A stretch of DNA of 64,000 nt. It comes from Pasteurella testudinis DSM 23072 (GTDB lineage Bacteria > Pseudomonadota > Gammaproteobacteria > Enterobacterales > Pasteurellaceae). The DNA lies in the NCBI RefSeq assembly GCF_900176075.1, contig NZ_FWWV01000024.1:38872-102871 (forward strand). Direction: 5' to 3'. The notes below the pieces were generated by a model. It did not search any database and was not told the DNA's origin. It saw nothing but the letters and a program-made list of their open reading frames with translations. Below are positions 38,624 through 49,440 of this stretch, in pieces; position 1 is the stretch's first letter; each line of letters opens with the position of its first letter. Made by a program: the position numbers and the translations under genes.

Positions 38624-39424
38624 ATGAACGAACTCACTATGATAAATCAAACTTCTGAAGTCATGCCAACCAAACTCGCTACGGCGATTGCCAATCCGTT
38701 ATTTCCTGAGGTGGACAGCCTGCTACGAGCCGGTCGCCATATCAGCTTTGAGGATTTGGACAATCACGCCTTTTTAATGGATTTTCAGTACGAACTGGAA
38801 AGTTTTTACCGCCGTTATAACGTCGAACTGATTCGCGCGCCGGAAGGGTTTTTCTACCTACGTCCGAAATCCAGCACCTTGATCGGGCGCAGTGTGTTGA
38901 GCGAACTGGAAATGCTGGTCGGCAAAGTGTTGTGTTATCTCTACCTCAGCCCGGAACGTTTGGCGCAGCAAGGTATTTTCAGCACGGAAGAGGTGTATGA
39001 CGAATTATTGAACCTGGCGGACGAAAGCAAATTGTTGAAAGCGGTCAATCAGCGCTCCTCCGGCTCCGATTTGGACAAACAAAAACTGGCGGAAAAAATG
39101 CGCGCCGCCTTAAACCGTTTGCGCCGTTTGGGCATGATTACCACCGTCGGCGATCAATTCAGCGGCAAATTCGTGATCTCCGAAGCGGTGTTCCGTTTCG
39201 GCGCCGAAGTGCGGGCGGGCGATGATCCGTTGGAAGCGCAACTGCGCCTGATCCGTGACGGCGAAGCGGCAAATGCGGACTCGTTAAAAGAAGAGAAACA
39301 AGCGAAGAAAACCGCACTTGAGTCAGAAAATAGTGAGCTTGATAATGAAGTCTTAGAGAACGAAGAAGAAAACGAATTTGATGATGAAATCGACAGCAAT
39401 GATGAACAAGGGGATCGTGAATAA
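38624..39424 (+). CDS. mukE: Chromosome condensin subunit MukE
   Basis: 266 residues. The conserved part [21 protein letters not shown]...[10 protein letters not shown]...[17 protein letters not shown] is nearly the same as in E. coli. The C-terminus carries an extra strongly acidic tail (about 235-266, mostly Glu/Asp/Asn), longer than in the 234-residue E. coli protein. The start could be 38624 or the ATG at 38639; neither has a good ribosome site. Its stop overlaps the mukB start. Confidence 0.94.
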   Translation: MNELTMINQTSEVMPTKLATAIANPLFPEVDSLLRAGRHISFEDLDNHAFLMDFQYELESFYRRYNVELIRAPEGFFYLRPKSSTLIGRSVLSELEMLVGKVLCYLYLSPERLAQQGIFSTEEVYDELLNLADESKLLKAVNQRSSGSDLDKQKLAEKMRAALNRLRRLGMITTVGDQFSGKFVISEAVFRFGAEVRAGDDPLEAQLRLIRDGEAANADSLKEEKQAKKTALESENSELDNEVLENEEENEFDDEIDSNDEQGDRE

Positions 39425-42400
39425 TGTCAGAATTTGAAAACGAACAGCGGCTTAACCAAGTCGAAGAAACAACTTCAGATAATGTCCTCGCCACATCAAC
39501 CCTGGTACAAAGTGCGGTTGAACGCGGCAAATTCCGCTCGCTGACCCTGATCAATTGGAACGGTTTCTTTGCGCGAACTTTTGACTTAGACGAATTGGTG
39601 ACGACGCTGTCCGGTGGTAACGGTGCAGGGAAATCGACCACCATGGCAGGGTTTGTGACCGCACTTATTCCGGATTTAACCCTGCTGCATTTCCGTAACA
39701 CCACCGAAGCCGGTGCAACCAGCGGTTCGCGTGATAAAGGGCTGCACGGCAAATTGCGGCCGGGCGTGTGTTATGCGGCGTTGGATACCCTCAATTCACG
39801 CAATCAGCGCGTATTGGTCGGGGTGCGTTTGCAACAAGTTGCCGGACGCGATAAAAAAGTCGATATTAAATCGTTCTCGATCCAAGGTTTACCGTTGGCA
39901 GTCGAGCCGACCGCACTTTTCACCGAAGCGGTGAATGAAAAACAAGCCAAAGTGCTGGCGTTAAACGAATTAAAAGACAAAGCCGAACAAAACGGCGCGC
40001 AACTGAAACAGTACCATTCGGTGACTGATTATCATAGCATGATGTTTGAATTGGGCATTATTCCGAAGCGTTTGCGCTCGTCATCGGATCGCAGCAAATT
40101 CTACAAATTGATCGAAGCCTCGCTCTACGGCGGAATTTCCAGTGCGATCACCCGCTCTTTGCGAGATTACCTGTTGCCGGAAAATCTGGGCGTGCGCAAA
40201 GCATTCCAAGATATGGAAGCCGCGCTGCGTGAAAACCGCATGACGCTGGAAGCGATTAAAGTCACCCAAGCTGATCGTGATTTGTTCAAACATTTGATTA
40301 ACGAATCCACTGCCTATGTTGCTGCCGATTATATGCGCAACGCCAATGACCGCCGTCATCATATCGACAGTGCATTGAATTTCCGCCGTGCCTTGTTCGG
40401 CGCAAAACAGGAACAGACCTTTGCCGCGCAAAAACTGATTGAACTCAGCCGTGAAGCGGCGGATTTGGCGGAGAGCGAAAAACGCCTTGAAGTGGATCAC
40501 CAAAGTGCGGTCGATCATCTGAATTTGGTGCAGAACGTATTGCGTCATCAGGAGAAAATCAACCGTTATCAAGACGATGTCAATGAGCTGCGCGAAAAGC
40601 TGGAAGAGCAGCAAATCGTGGTTGAAACTGCCGCCGAGCAGTTGGAAGAGGCGCAACAGCGTTTTGAACAGGGCGAGCTTGAAATTGATCAGGTGCGCGG
40701 ACAACTGGCGGATTACCAACAGGCGCTGGACGCGCAGCAAACCCGTGCTTTGCAGTATCAGCAAGCGGTGAAAGCGTTGGAAAAAGCCAAAGAGGTGTGT
40801 GGCTTAAACGATCTCGCTTTGAAAAATGTCGAACAGTATCATCAAGAATTTGAAGAGCAAGTCGAAGAACTGACGGCGAACGTGTTGCAACTGGAACAGC
40901 GTTTGTCCGTGTCTGACGCAGCGAAATCGCAGTTTGACAAAGCCTATCGTTTGCTGAGCGAGATTGTCGGCGACGTGCCGCGCTCTGCGGCATGGGAACA
41001 GGCGAAAACCCTGTTGGCGGACTATCCGCAACAAAAAGCACAAGCGCAAAGTGCGGTCGGTTTACGCAGCCAAGTCAATGAATTGGAACAGCGTTTGCAA
41101 GCGCAAAACAGCGCCAAGCAACTGTTACAGGAGTTGAATCAGCGCAGTGGCTTAGCATTAAGCGAACCACAAGAACTGGACGAATTCCATTTACAACAAC
41201 AAGATCTGGTTGATGAACTGACCCATAATCTTGCCGAACAGGGCGAACAGCGTTCCGCTTTGCGTCAAAAACGCGAGCAACTGACCGCTCTTTATCAAGA
41301 AAACGAACGTAAAGCGCCGGCGTGGCTGACGGCGCAATCGGCGTTGGAACGTTTGAGCGAGCAGAGCGGGCAGCAGTTCGGCGATAGCCAAGATGTGATG
41401 GACTTTATGCAAACGCAGCTGGAAAAAGAGCGCGAACATACCATGGTGCGCGATCAGTTGCAGCTGCAAAAACAGCAGTTGGAACAGCAAATCAGCCGCT
41501 TAAGCCAACCGGACGGTTCGGAAGATGCGCGCTTGAATGCGTTGGCGGAACGTTTCGGCGGCGTGTTGTTATCGGAATTGTATGACGATGTCGCATTGGA
41601 TGATGCCCCGTATTTCTCTGCGTTATATGGTCCGGCACGCCATGCGATTGTGGTGCGTGATCTGGCGGCGGTTAAAAAACAGTTGGAAAATATTGAAGAC
41701 TGTCCGGACGATCTCTATTTAATCGAAGGCGATCCGGCGGCATTCGATGACAATGTGTTTTCTGCGCAAGAACTGGAAAGCGGCGTAGTGGTACAGGTGT
41801 CCGAACGCGAAGTGCGCTATTCCAAATTCCCTGAAATTCCGCTGTTCGGACGGGCGGCGCGGGAAAAACGCTTGGAAGAGTTGGCTCTCGAATTGGACGA
41901 AGTGAACGAACAGCACGCACAACGGGCGTTTGATGTGCAAAAATGCCAACGTTTACATCAACAATTCAGCCAATTTGTCGGTTTGCATTTGGCGTTGGCG
42001 TTCTTGCCTGATCCAGAGCAAGAGATGAAGCAAATCAGTGCACAACGCAACGAATTGGATCGCGAATTAAATCACTTAACCACCGGCGAGCAGCAAGTGC
42101 GGTTGCAACTGAGCGAAAGCAAAGAGCTGGTGCGCCTGTTAAATAAACTGTCGCCACAATTCAATCTGCTAGCTGATGAAACTTTGCAAGATCGGATTGA
42201 GGAATATCGCGAGCAGTTGTTGAATGCTGAGCAAGATGTGCAGTTTATCCGTCAATTCGGACAGCAATTGCAACAGCTGGAACCGATTGCCGCCAGTTTG
42301 CAGAACGATCCGCAGCAATACGATGCCCTGAAAAACGACTATCAAACCACCGTTGACCAACAAAAACGCGCGCAACAATGTTTTTATGCGCTGTCTGATG

Positions 42401-43923
42401 TGTTGCAACGGCACGCGCATTTTGATTACGAACAACAGTTGCAAAGCGAGGGTTCGGAGCTAAACGAGCAGTTACGCCGACGTTTGGAACAGTTGCAACA
42501 ACAACGGGAACAGCAACGCGATCAACTGCAACAGAAACAGAAACAGTTTGCCGAATTTAACCAAGTACAGATTTCGTTACGCAGCTCGCTGGACGCGAAA
42601 AATCATATGTTGCTCGAGCTGTTGGAAGAGGTGGATAAAATCGGCGGACGTGCCGACGAAGGCGCGGAACAGCGCGCGTTACAACGGCGCGATGAGCTGC
42701 ACCAAACCCTGTCACAAAGTCGCCAACGCCGCAATTATGTGGAAAAACAGCTGACCTTGTTGGAAGCGGAAAGCGAGAATTTAGTGCGTAGCATTCGTAA
42801 ATCGGAACGTGATTACCGCAGCCAACGTGAGCTGGTGGTGGCAGCAAAAGTCAGTTGGTGCGTGGTGCTGCGTTTGTCACGCAACAGCGATGTGGAACGG
42901 CGCTTGAATAAACGCGAACTGGCGTATCTCTCCGCCGACGACTTGCGTTCAATGTCGGATAAAGCCTTGGGTGCATTGCGCACCGCCGTTGCCGATAACG
43001 AATATCTGCGCGATGCCTTGCGTTTGTCGGAAGACAGCCGCAAACCGGAAAACAAAGTGCGGTTTTTTATCGCGGTGTACCAACACCTGCGCGAGCGAAT
43101 CCGGCAGGATATTATCAAAACCGACGATCCGATTGATGCGATTGAGCAAATGGAAATCGAATTGTCACGTTTGACCGAAGAGCTGACCAACCGTGAACGC
43201 AAACTGGCGATCAGCAGCGAAAGTGTCGCCAATATCATGCGTAAAACCATTCAGCGCGAACAAAACCGGATTCGTATGTTGAATCAGGGCTTGCAGAATA
43301 TTGCGTTTGGACAGGTGAAATCGGTGCGTTTGGTGGTCAATATCCGCGATACCCACGCGATCTTACTGAATGCGTTATCGGGCGAGCAGGACGATTATCA
43401 AGATCTGTTCAACAACAATCAAATCACCTTCTCCGAAGCCTTGGCGAAACTGTATCAACGGGTCAATCCGCATATTGATATGGGGCAACGCACGGCGCAA
43501 ACCATCGGCGAAGAGTTGCTGGACTACCGTAACTATCTTGATTTGGAAGTGGAAGTCTATCGTGGCGCCGACGGTTGGTTGCGTGCCGAAAGCGGTGCGT
43601 TATCCACCGGTGAAGCCATCGGTACGGGGATGTCAATCCTATTGATGGTGGTGCAAAGTTGGGAAGAAGAGAGCCGCCGTATGCGCAGCAAAGATATTCT
43701 GCCGTGCCGCTTGTTGTTCCTCGACGAAGCCGCGCGTCTCGATGCCAAATCGATTTCAACCCTGTTCGAACTGTGCGAACGCCTCGATATGCAGCTGCTG
43801 ATCGCCGCACCGGAAAATATCAGCCCGGAAAAAGGCACAACCTACAAACTGGTGCGCAAAATCGCGCATAATCATGAATATGTGCATGTTGTTGGTTTGC
43901 GAGGATTTGGAGCGACGGAGTAG
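39424..43923 (+). CDS. mukB: Chromosome partition protein MukB (SMC-like)
   Basis: A 1499-residue SMC-type ATPase that compacts and segregates the chromosome. Walker A is [16 protein letters not shown] (about residues 60-75), two long Glu/Gln-rich coiled coils flank a hinge (about 680-800), the C-terminal signature is [17 protein letters not shown] (near 1391), and Walker B is [14 protein letters not shown]. Its ATG overlaps the mukE stop. MatP, encoded 7 kb away, is the known antagonist of MukBEF in the terminus region of E. coli. Confidence 0.97.
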   Translation: MSEFENEQRLNQVEETTSDNVLATSTLVQSAVERGKFRSLTLINWNGFFARTFDLDELVTTLSGGNGAGKSTTMAGFVTALIPDLTLLHFRNTTEAGATSGSRDKGLHGKLRPGVCYAALDTLNSRNQRVLVGVRLQQVAGRDKKVDIKSFSIQGLPLAVEPTALFTEAVNEKQAKVLALNELKDKAEQNGAQLKQYHSVTDYHSMMFELGIIPKRLRSSSDRSKFYKLIEASLYGGISSAITRSLRDYLLPENLGVRKAFQDMEAALRENRMTLEAIKVTQADRDLFKHLINESTAYVAADYMRNANDRRHHIDSALNFRRALFGAKQEQTFAAQKLIELSREAADLAESEKRLEVDHQSAVDHLNLVQNVLRHQEKINRYQDDVNELREKLEEQQIVVETAAEQLEEAQQRFEQGELEIDQVRGQLADYQQALDAQQTRALQYQQAVKALEKAKEVCGLNDLALKNVEQYHQEFEEQVEELTANVLQLEQRLSVSDAAKSQFDKAYRLLSEIVGDVPRSAAWEQAKTLLADYPQQKAQAQSAVGLRSQVNELEQRLQAQNSAKQLLQELNQRSGLALSEPQELDEFHLQQQDLVDELTHNLAEQGEQRSALRQKREQLTALYQENERKAPAWLTAQSALERLSEQSGQQFGDSQDVMDFMQTQLEKEREHTMVRDQLQLQKQQLEQQISRLSQPDGSEDARLNALAERFGGVLLSELYDDVALDDAPYFSALYGPARHAIVVRDLAAVKKQLENIEDCPDDLYLIEGDPAAFDDNVFSAQELESGVVVQVSEREVRYSKFPEIPLFGRAAREKRLEELALELDEVNEQHAQRAFDVQKCQRLHQQFSQFVGLHLALAFLPDPEQEMKQISAQRNELDRELNHLTTGEQQVRLQLSESKELVRLLNKLSPQFNLLADETLQDRIEEYREQLLNAEQDVQFIRQFGQQLQQLEPIAASLQNDPQQYDALKNDYQTTVDQQKRAQQCFYALSDVLQRHAHFDYEQQLQSEGSELNEQLRRRLEQLQQQREQQRDQLQQKQKQFAEFNQVQISLRSSLDAKNHMLLELLEEVDKIGGRADEGAEQRALQRRDELHQTLSQSRQRRNYVEKQLTLLEAESENLVRSIRKSERDYRSQRELVVAAKVSWCVVLRLSRNSDVERRLNKRELAYLSADDLRSMSDKALGALRTAVADNEYLRDALRLSEDSRKPENKVRFFIAVYQHLRERIRQDIIKTDDPIDAIEQMEIELSRLTEELTNRERKLAISSESVANIMRKTIQREQNRIRMLNQGLQNIAFGQVKSVRLVVNIRDTHAILLNALSGEQDDYQDLFNNNQITFSEALAKLYQRVNPHIDMGQRTAQTIGEELLDYRNYLDLEVEVYRGADGWLRAESGALSTGEAIGTGMSILLMVVQSWEEESRRMRSKDILPCRLLFLDEAARLDAKSISTLFELCERLDMQLLIAAPENISPEKGTTYKLVRKIAHNHEYVHVVGLRGFGATE

Positions 43924-43980
43924 ATTTTATGCTCCTTACTCTTGCGGGCGGGGGTAATTTATCCAATAAGGACGTCATAG

Positions 43981-45120
43981 ATGTTAAAACAATTCTTATT
44001 TTTGCTAGGCTTTTTAGCGTTAGGCTTTGCCGCTTTTATTGCGGTAATGGGTTTTGCATTTAGTGGCTATGACTATCCTTTCTTTTTGCCTGCGGTAGTA
44101 GTGTTTGTTTATATTTGGTTGTGGATTTTATTTTCTCTACCACAACGGAATAAAAAAAAGGAACTTTATTCTGCGTTAGCTATTTTAGCGGTGAGCCTCT
44201 TGGGTTATGGGGGGTATATCGTTAAAGTAGAGTATGAACGCAGTATTCCGACAGTAACCGAATTTTCAACCCACAATTACTCGCCATTTTCAGAGGATAG
44301 TAAAGCGGCTACTTTAGACGGCGCAAGTACGTTGCAACTGAGCCGAGACAGTTTACCGAGATTAGACGGTTCAACCGCACTTTACCCAATGTATGCGGCA
44401 TTTGCAAAAGCGACTTATCCGAAATTGGACATTGCAGACAGTATGGAGCTTATTGCCGTCAGCAAAACCGGGCAGGCTTATGAACGTTTGTTAGCCGGTG
44501 AAGTGGATATTATTTTTGCACCGGCACCATCAAAATTCCATCTACATAAAGCGGAACAATCAGGACTAAAATTGAATTTAATCCCAATTGCTAAAGAAGC
44601 TTTTGTCTTTTTTGTGAATAGTGAAAATCCTATTGAAAATTTGACGGTAGAGCAGATAAAACAGATTTATTCCGGTCATATAACTAACTGGCGACAAGTC
44701 GGTGGTAAAAGTGAAGCTATCCGCGCTTTTCAACGCCCTGAAAATTCCGGCTCGCAAACGGTATTGCAGCGGATTATGGCAGATACACCCTTAATGGATC
44801 CCGTTCGTGAAGATGTGAACGGGGGAATGAGCGGAATTATCAATCAAGTGGCGCATTATCGTAATTTTGATAATGCACTAGGATTTTCTTTCTTGTTGTA
44901 CTCCACGGAAATGGTTAAAAATAATCAAATTAAGTTATTGAGTATTAATGGTATTTTGCCAAATCAAACTAATATCCGTAACAAAAGCTATCCTTTTACC
45001 CATGATATTTATGCAGTAACGTTAGGCAACGAAAATCAAACAACACTACAATTGATTGATTGGATTAAATCTTCACAAGGGAAGGAATTGATCTCAAAAA
45101 CGGGCTATGTACCAGAATAG
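43981..45120 (+). CDS. Membrane-anchored PstS-like substrate-binding protein
   Basis: A 379-residue protein of unusual build. Three N-terminal hydrophobic segments (about 5-30, 35-57, 65-82) precede a PstS-type binding domain: RLDGSTALYPMYAAFAKATYP near 129 replaces the phosphate-binding start, followed by GEVDIIFAPAPSK, EQIKQIYSGHITNWRQVGGKSEAIRAFQRPENSGSQT-like and NALGFSFLLYSTEM. The family is known for phosphate or anion binding, but no pst transport genes are adjacent. It is visibly more AT-rich than mukB. The role is unknown; it may sense an anion rather than import it. Confidence 0.75.
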   Translation: MLKQFLFLLGFLALGFAAFIAVMGFAFSGYDYPFFLPAVVVFVYIWLWILFSLPQRNKKKELYSALAILAVSLLGYGGYIVKVEYERSIPTVTEFSTHNYSPFSEDSKAATLDGASTLQLSRDSLPRLDGSTALYPMYAAFAKATYPKLDIADSMELIAVSKTGQAYERLLAGEVDIIFAPAPSKFHLHKAEQSGLKLNLIPIAKEAFVFFVNSENPIENLTVEQIKQIYSGHITNWRQVGGKSEAIRAFQRPENSGSQTVLQRIMADTPLMDPVREDVNGGMSGIINQVAHYRNFDNALGFSFLLYSTEMVKNNQIKLLSINGILPNQTNIRNKSYPFTHDIYAVTLGNENQTTLQLIDWIKSSQGKELISKTGYVPE

Positions 45121-45169
45121 TATAGCGGAAATAAAACGTCTCTTTTAACCTTATATAAAAGTAGGATTT

Positions 45170-46042
45170 ATGCATAACCTCGCCATCGCTGTGCTTTGCA
45201 GCGTGATCGTGTCGGTGTTTTTGAAAGTGGCACGCAAGCAGAATATTCAGATCGCCCAAGCGATTGCGTTTAATTATATTATGGCGATCGGGCTGAGTTA
45301 TTATTTTTTAAAGCCCAATTTTGCCGGGCAGTCGTTCGGCGAAGTGGTGGCGCAACATGACTATTCGTATCTGTTTTTAGCCTTGGGGATTTTGCTGCCG
45401 ACGGTGTTTATCGTGATGTCGCGTGCGGTGGAAAGTGCGGGGATTGTGCGCTCTGACGCGGCACAGCGCTTATCGTTATTTTTACCGATTTTAGCCTCGT
45501 TTACCATTTTTAACGAAGTCTTGAGCGGCAGCCGTGCGATCAGCCTTGTGTTGGCGTTTACCGCACTTTTATGTCTGTTATGGAAAAAAGACGAACAGCA
45601 AAGTGCGGTCGGCAAAGGTTGGTTTAACCTGCTGTTGGTGTGGCTCGGCTACGGTGTGATCGATATTCTGTTTAAGCAAATGGCAAAGAGCGGTAGTGCG
45701 TTTCCGTTGACGTTGTTTGTGTCGTTTTGTTTGGCGGCGTGTGTGATTTTCATCTATTTGCTGATTAAACAGACCCGTTGGCACGGCAAAAGTATGCTCG
45801 CCGGTTTGCTGCTCGGCGGGCTGAATTTTATGAATATTCTGTATTATATTAAGGCGCATATCAGCTACAGCGCCAATCCGACGTTGGTATTCGCCGGCAT
45901 GAATATCGGCGTTATTTGTTTAGGCACGCTGACTGGTGCGTGGCTGTTTAAAGAGAAAATCAATAAAGCCAATGTCGTCGGCGTTGGTTTGGGGATTTTA
46001 TCTATTATCTGTTTATTTTATTTGGATAAATTAGTAGGTTAA
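45170..46042 (+). CDS. EamA/DMT-family membrane transporter
   Basis: A 290-residue protein with about ten membrane helices in two similar halves, typical of drug/metabolite transporters. The first half runs AIAVLCSVIVSVFLKVARK...VIVMSRAVESAGIVRSDAAQRLS and the second ends GLGILSIICLFYL. The substrate cannot be read. It is followed 2 bases later by sbcB, so the two are probably co-transcribed. Confidence 0.82.
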   Translation: MHNLAIAVLCSVIVSVFLKVARKQNIQIAQAIAFNYIMAIGLSYYFLKPNFAGQSFGEVVAQHDYSYLFLALGILLPTVFIVMSRAVESAGIVRSDAAQRLSLFLPILASFTIFNEVLSGSRAISLVLAFTALLCLLWKKDEQQSAVGKGWFNLLLVWLGYGVIDILFKQMAKSGSAFPLTLFVSFCLAACVIFIYLLIKQTRWHGKSMLAGLLLGGLNFMNILYYIKAHISYSANPTLVFAGMNIGVICLGTLTGAWLFKEKINKANVVGVGLGILSIICLFYLDKLVG

Positions 46043-46044
46043 GC

Positions 46045-47463
46045 ATGGCGGATTTCAGTTTTTTTATTTACGACTACGAAAGTTTCGGCATTGATCCGGC
46101 GCGTGATCGTCCGGCACAATTTGCCGGTATCCGCACCGATGCGGATTTTAATATTATCGGTGAACCGGTGATGTTGTATTGCAAACAGACCACTGATTAT
46201 CTGCCTGCGCCGGAAGCGGTGTTGGTGACGGGGATTACCCCTCAAGAATGCAATGAAAAAGGCGTATCCGAACCGGAATTTGCCGCCCGCATTTTGCAAG
46301 AGTTTGCGCAACCGAATACTTGCGTGATGGGCTATAACAGCATTCGTTACGATGACGAAATGACCCGCTACACCTTTTATCGCAATTTTATCGATCCCTA
46401 TGAATACAGTTGGAAAAACGGCAATTCCCGTTGGGATTTGCTCGATGTGCTGCGTGCCTGTTATGCCTTGCGCCCAGAGGGGATTAACTGGGTCTATGAC
46501 GAAAACGGCTTGCCGTCGTTTAAATTAGATCGCCTGACGCTAGCAAACGGTATTGAACACAGCAATGCGCACGATGCGATGGCGGACGTGTACGCCACGA
46601 TTGAAATGGCGAAATTAGTCAAAACCAAACAGCCACGCTTGTTCGACTATTTTTTCAATCTGCGCAACAAAAAAGCGGTGGAGAAACTGATCGACACCGC
46701 CAATATGACCCAGTTGGTGCATGTTTCCGGCATGCTCGGCAACTATCGCGGCAATACCGCACTTGTTGCGCCGCTGGAGTGGCATCCGACCAATAATAAC
46801 GCCGTGATTGTGTGCGATTTAAGTGCGGATTTGACCGATTTGCTTACGCTGGACGCCGAAACGTTAAAAGTGCGGTTATACAGCAAAAAAGCCGATTTGG
46901 AAGCACAGGGGATTCTGCCGGTACCGTTAAAACTGGTGCATATCAATAAATGCCCGATCGTCGCGCCGGAAAAAACCTTACTGCCGCAAAGTGCGGTCCG
47001 CTTGGGAATCGAGCGGGAAGCTTGTCTGCAAAATCAGCGGCGTTTGCTGCAATCGCCGGATATCCGCAATAAAGTGATCGCTATTTTTAGCGAACAACGC
47101 CAATTTGCCGCAGACATCAATGTGGAAACCGAATTGTATTCGGGTTTTTTCAGCGATGCCGACAAACGCAATCTGCAAATTTTACGCACGTTAGACGGCG
47201 AACAGCTCAAAAAACCTGATCTCACCTTTGAAGACAAACGCATATCCGAATTGCTCTTCCATTACCGTGCCCGCCATTTCTACCGTACGTTAAACCGTGC
47301 CGAGCAGATCAAATGGCAAAAATACCGCACTTTAAAATTGGAACAATCCGCCGAAGCGTTCGCCCAATCCTTGCAAAAATTGGCAGCGGAACACGATGGT
47401 AATCCGCAAAAACTGGCGTTATTGCAACAGGTGTATGAATATGGCGAAAAATTACTAAGCTAG
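46045..47463 (+). CDS. sbcB: Exodeoxyribonuclease I
   Basis: A 472-residue 3'-5' single-strand DNA exonuclease used in recombination and mismatch repair. The DnaQ-like active site starts FFIYDYESFGIDPARDRPAQFAGIRTD (a YDYES variant where DEDDh enzymes usually have D-x-E), with GYNSIRYDDEMTRYTFYRNF and AHDAMADVYATIEMAKL giving the later Asp/His residues. SH3-like and C-terminal helical domains follow at normal length. Confidence 0.95.
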   Translation: MADFSFFIYDYESFGIDPARDRPAQFAGIRTDADFNIIGEPVMLYCKQTTDYLPAPEAVLVTGITPQECNEKGVSEPEFAARILQEFAQPNTCVMGYNSIRYDDEMTRYTFYRNFIDPYEYSWKNGNSRWDLLDVLRACYALRPEGINWVYDENGLPSFKLDRLTLANGIEHSNAHDAMADVYATIEMAKLVKTKQPRLFDYFFNLRNKKAVEKLIDTANMTQLVHVSGMLGNYRGNTALVAPLEWHPTNNNAVIVCDLSADLTDLLTLDAETLKVRLYSKKADLEAQGILPVPLKLVHINKCPIVAPEKTLLPQSAVRLGIEREACLQNQRRLLQSPDIRNKVIAIFSEQRQFAADINVETELYSGFFSDADKRNLQILRTLDGEQLKKPDLTFEDKRISELLFHYRARHFYRTLNRAEQIKWQKYRTLKLEQSAEAFAQSLQKLAAEHDGNPQKLALLQQVYEYGEKLLS

Positions 47464-47483
47464 CCAGATGCTGCTTCCCAATG

Positions 47484-47550
47484 ATTTTGAGTTGTATAGA
47501 TTACATTACTGCGCTAAAATCGCATTAAAGTAATCTATATTACTCAAAAT
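47484..47550 (+). promoter_or_regulatory. 25-bp inverted-repeat operator and promoter of the hipA-like operon
   Basis: The arm at 47484-47508 (with TATAGATTAC) is mirrored at 47526-47550 (with GTAATCTATA), with only three mismatched pairs and a 17-base spacer. A promoter fits over it: TTGTAT (47492-47497), 17 bases, TAAAAT (47515-47520). The antitoxin's HTH dimer is the obvious candidate to bind it. Confidence 0.75.
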
Positions 47551-47573
47551 GAATATTTGACGGAGGGAAGTGT

Positions 47574-48917
47574 ATGGATGAGCTAACGCTGCAAGCCTTT
47601 ACCGGTAACAGTTGGCAAGATATTGCTATCCTGAAGTTCAGCTTGAATGCGAACGGTATTTACCCCAATGTTGAGTTGATGTACAACACCGAATATGCGA
47701 TTGAGCATCTACAGAAAGACAATCAATTTGCCGTTTCACTGAATTATCCCGTGGAGTTAGCTTATTCAAGCGAACAGCCGAAAGGGTGGCTACGCTTTTT
47801 AGACGATATTATTCCGTCCGGTGCAAGCCGTCGTTATTGGTTGAAATTTTTGTCTATCAGCGAATTAAACAGTCAATTACAACACTATATCTTATTGAAA
47901 TATGGCACAATTGCTCCGATCGGCAATTTGCGAATTAAACAATCTCTAGCAGAGAAATCCGCCGTTGCCATTCGCTATTTTGCAATGGCGGATGTGATTG
48001 AACGTAATGTGGATTTTTTAGAATATGCACAGCAAAACGGTGCGGCGGCTGGAGGGGCGACAGGCGCGGGTGGCGAAGCACCGAAGTTATTGTTACGTTG
48101 TAATTCAAACAACCAAGTTTGGATTGATACTTACCAAGATACCTTAAATAACCCCGATCACTATTATTTGGTCAAGTTTCCACGCGGACAACGCACAGCG
48201 ATTGATTCTGATATTCTGCGCACGGAATATCATTATTATCACGAATTGAGCGCAATGGGATTTAACACCATTGATACCCGATTTATGCGGTTGGAGGAGG
48301 GAAGCCGCTACCCGTCATTGTGGCTGCCGCGCTTTGATATCCAAACCTTGCCGAACGGCGAAAAAATCCGTTGTGCGCTTGAATCGGTGTATTCCGTATT
48401 GCAAAAAGAACCCGGGGCGTTTTTAGATCAGGAAACAACGATTCGGGAATTATTGGCGAAAATCACCCACAGCCAGACAATTCAGCAAGACGGTGATTTT
48501 TCAACTGCCGATTTTATTATCGAATGGGTCAGACGGGATTTGTTAAATATTGCGTTTGGCAATAGCGATAATCACGGGCGCAATACCGCACTTTTACGTT
48601 ACGGCGATCAGATTCGGCTTGCGCCAATTTATGATTTTGCACCTATGAAAGCTGATCCCGAGGGGATTATTCGCACCATGCGTTGGGATAAAACGATTGA
48701 ACTGGGCGGAAAATATGATTTTGTCGCATTAAGCCAATGTTTGGCCGATTTAATTGAGCCTGAACGATTGTTGCAACAATTACGCCAAACCGCACTTCAA
48801 CTGTGCAATCTCAAAGTGCGGTTAATTCAGCGTGGAGTGCCACGGTCGATTATTGAAATGCCGACAATGGGATTTTCGTATCTGGAACAACGTTTAACCG
48901 AATGGAAATTGTTATGA
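47574..48917 (+). CDS. HipA-family serine/threonine kinase toxin
   Basis: A 447-residue protein with an N-terminal HipA domain and a HipA C-terminal kinase. A Gly-rich loop NGAAAGGATGAGGEAPKLLL (about 153-172) corresponds to the nucleotide region; the Ser autophosphorylated in E. coli HipA appears to be Thr or Ala here. The catalytic loop is AFGNSDNHGRNTALL (near 330) and the metal Asp is in PIYDFAPM (near 353). HipA kinases inactivate an aminoacyl-tRNA synthetase or related target and induce dormancy. The toxin gene precedes its antitoxin, reversed from hipBA. Confidence 0.87.
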   Translation: MDELTLQAFTGNSWQDIAILKFSLNANGIYPNVELMYNTEYAIEHLQKDNQFAVSLNYPVELAYSSEQPKGWLRFLDDIIPSGASRRYWLKFLSISELNSQLQHYILLKYGTIAPIGNLRIKQSLAEKSAVAIRYFAMADVIERNVDFLEYAQQNGAAAGGATGAGGEAPKLLLRCNSNNQVWIDTYQDTLNNPDHYYLVKFPRGQRTAIDSDILRTEYHYYHELSAMGFNTIDTRFMRLEEGSRYPSLWLPRFDIQTLPNGEKIRCALESVYSVLQKEPGAFLDQETTIRELLAKITHSQTIQQDGDFSTADFIIEWVRRDLLNIAFGNSDNHGRNTALLRYGDQIRLAPIYDFAPMKADPEGIIRTMRWDKTIELGGKYDFVALSQCLADLIEPERLLQQLRQTALQLCNLKVRLIQRGVPRSIIEMPTMGFSYLEQRLTEWKLL

Positions 48918-49378
48918 AATCAGTTGAAGATATTCGCCTTGAAGCGGCGGAATTACAAGCTAAATATGAGCATAGCTTAAAGTCACAGACAAACGTGACA
49001 AACACTGCACGGACTAACGCAACACTTGTGATTGATGATGCTTCAAAGAGCCGTGCCTCAAAACATAAAAAACCGGTTGAAAGCACCCAACGGTTAGAAT
49101 TAATTAAACAAATCGGCATGATGTTGCTGAAACAAGACATTTCACAAGGCACTGCGTTAAAAGAACTGCGTTTAAAAGGCTTGGGTTTGAAACAAGACGC
49201 TTATGCCAAACTGGTGAATGTATCGCGCAAAACCATTTCGGATATTGAAAATAATAAAGGTAATTATTCGGTGGAGGTTATCAATAAAATATTTCGTCCG
49301 TTTGGTTTGCAACTTGCTTTAGTACCCATTTCCGCACAGGTGCTGCAAGAGATTATTTCCGCAGATTATTCACATTGA
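48914..49378 (+). CDS. XRE-family HTH antitoxin paired with the HipA-like toxin
   Basis: 154 residues from the ATG at 48914, which overlaps the toxin stop as ATGA; an in-frame ATG at 48902 would add four residues. An N-terminal extension (about 1-65, Lys/Ala/Thr-rich, no clear fold) precedes a conserved helix and a helix-turn-helix (LKQDAYAKLVNVSRKTISDIENNKGN, about 98-123) closing with IFRPFGLQLALVPI, as in HipB-type repressors. It likely neutralises the kinase and represses the operon at 47484-47550. The long N-terminus is unusual for HipB. Confidence 0.85.
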   Translation: MKSVEDIRLEAAELQAKYEHSLKSQTNVTNTARTNATLVIDDASKSRASKHKKPVESTQRLELIKQIGMMLLKQDISQGTALKELRLKGLGLKQDAYAKLVNVSRKTISDIENNKGNYSVEVINKIFRPFGLQLALVPISAQVLQEIISADYSH

Positions 49379-49393
49379 TAAATACCAACTATA

Positions 49394-49425
49394 AAAAAAT
49401 CCCGAATTTTACTTCGGGATTTTTT
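49394..49425. terminator. Bidirectional terminator between the toxin-antitoxin operon and htrA
   Basis: AAAAAATCCCGAA (49394-49406) pairs perfectly with TTCGGGATTTTTT (49413-49425) over a 6-base loop. T-runs are present in both directions, and the flanking genes converge. Confidence 0.92.
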
Positions 49426-49440
49426 ACATCAACTTAGCGC

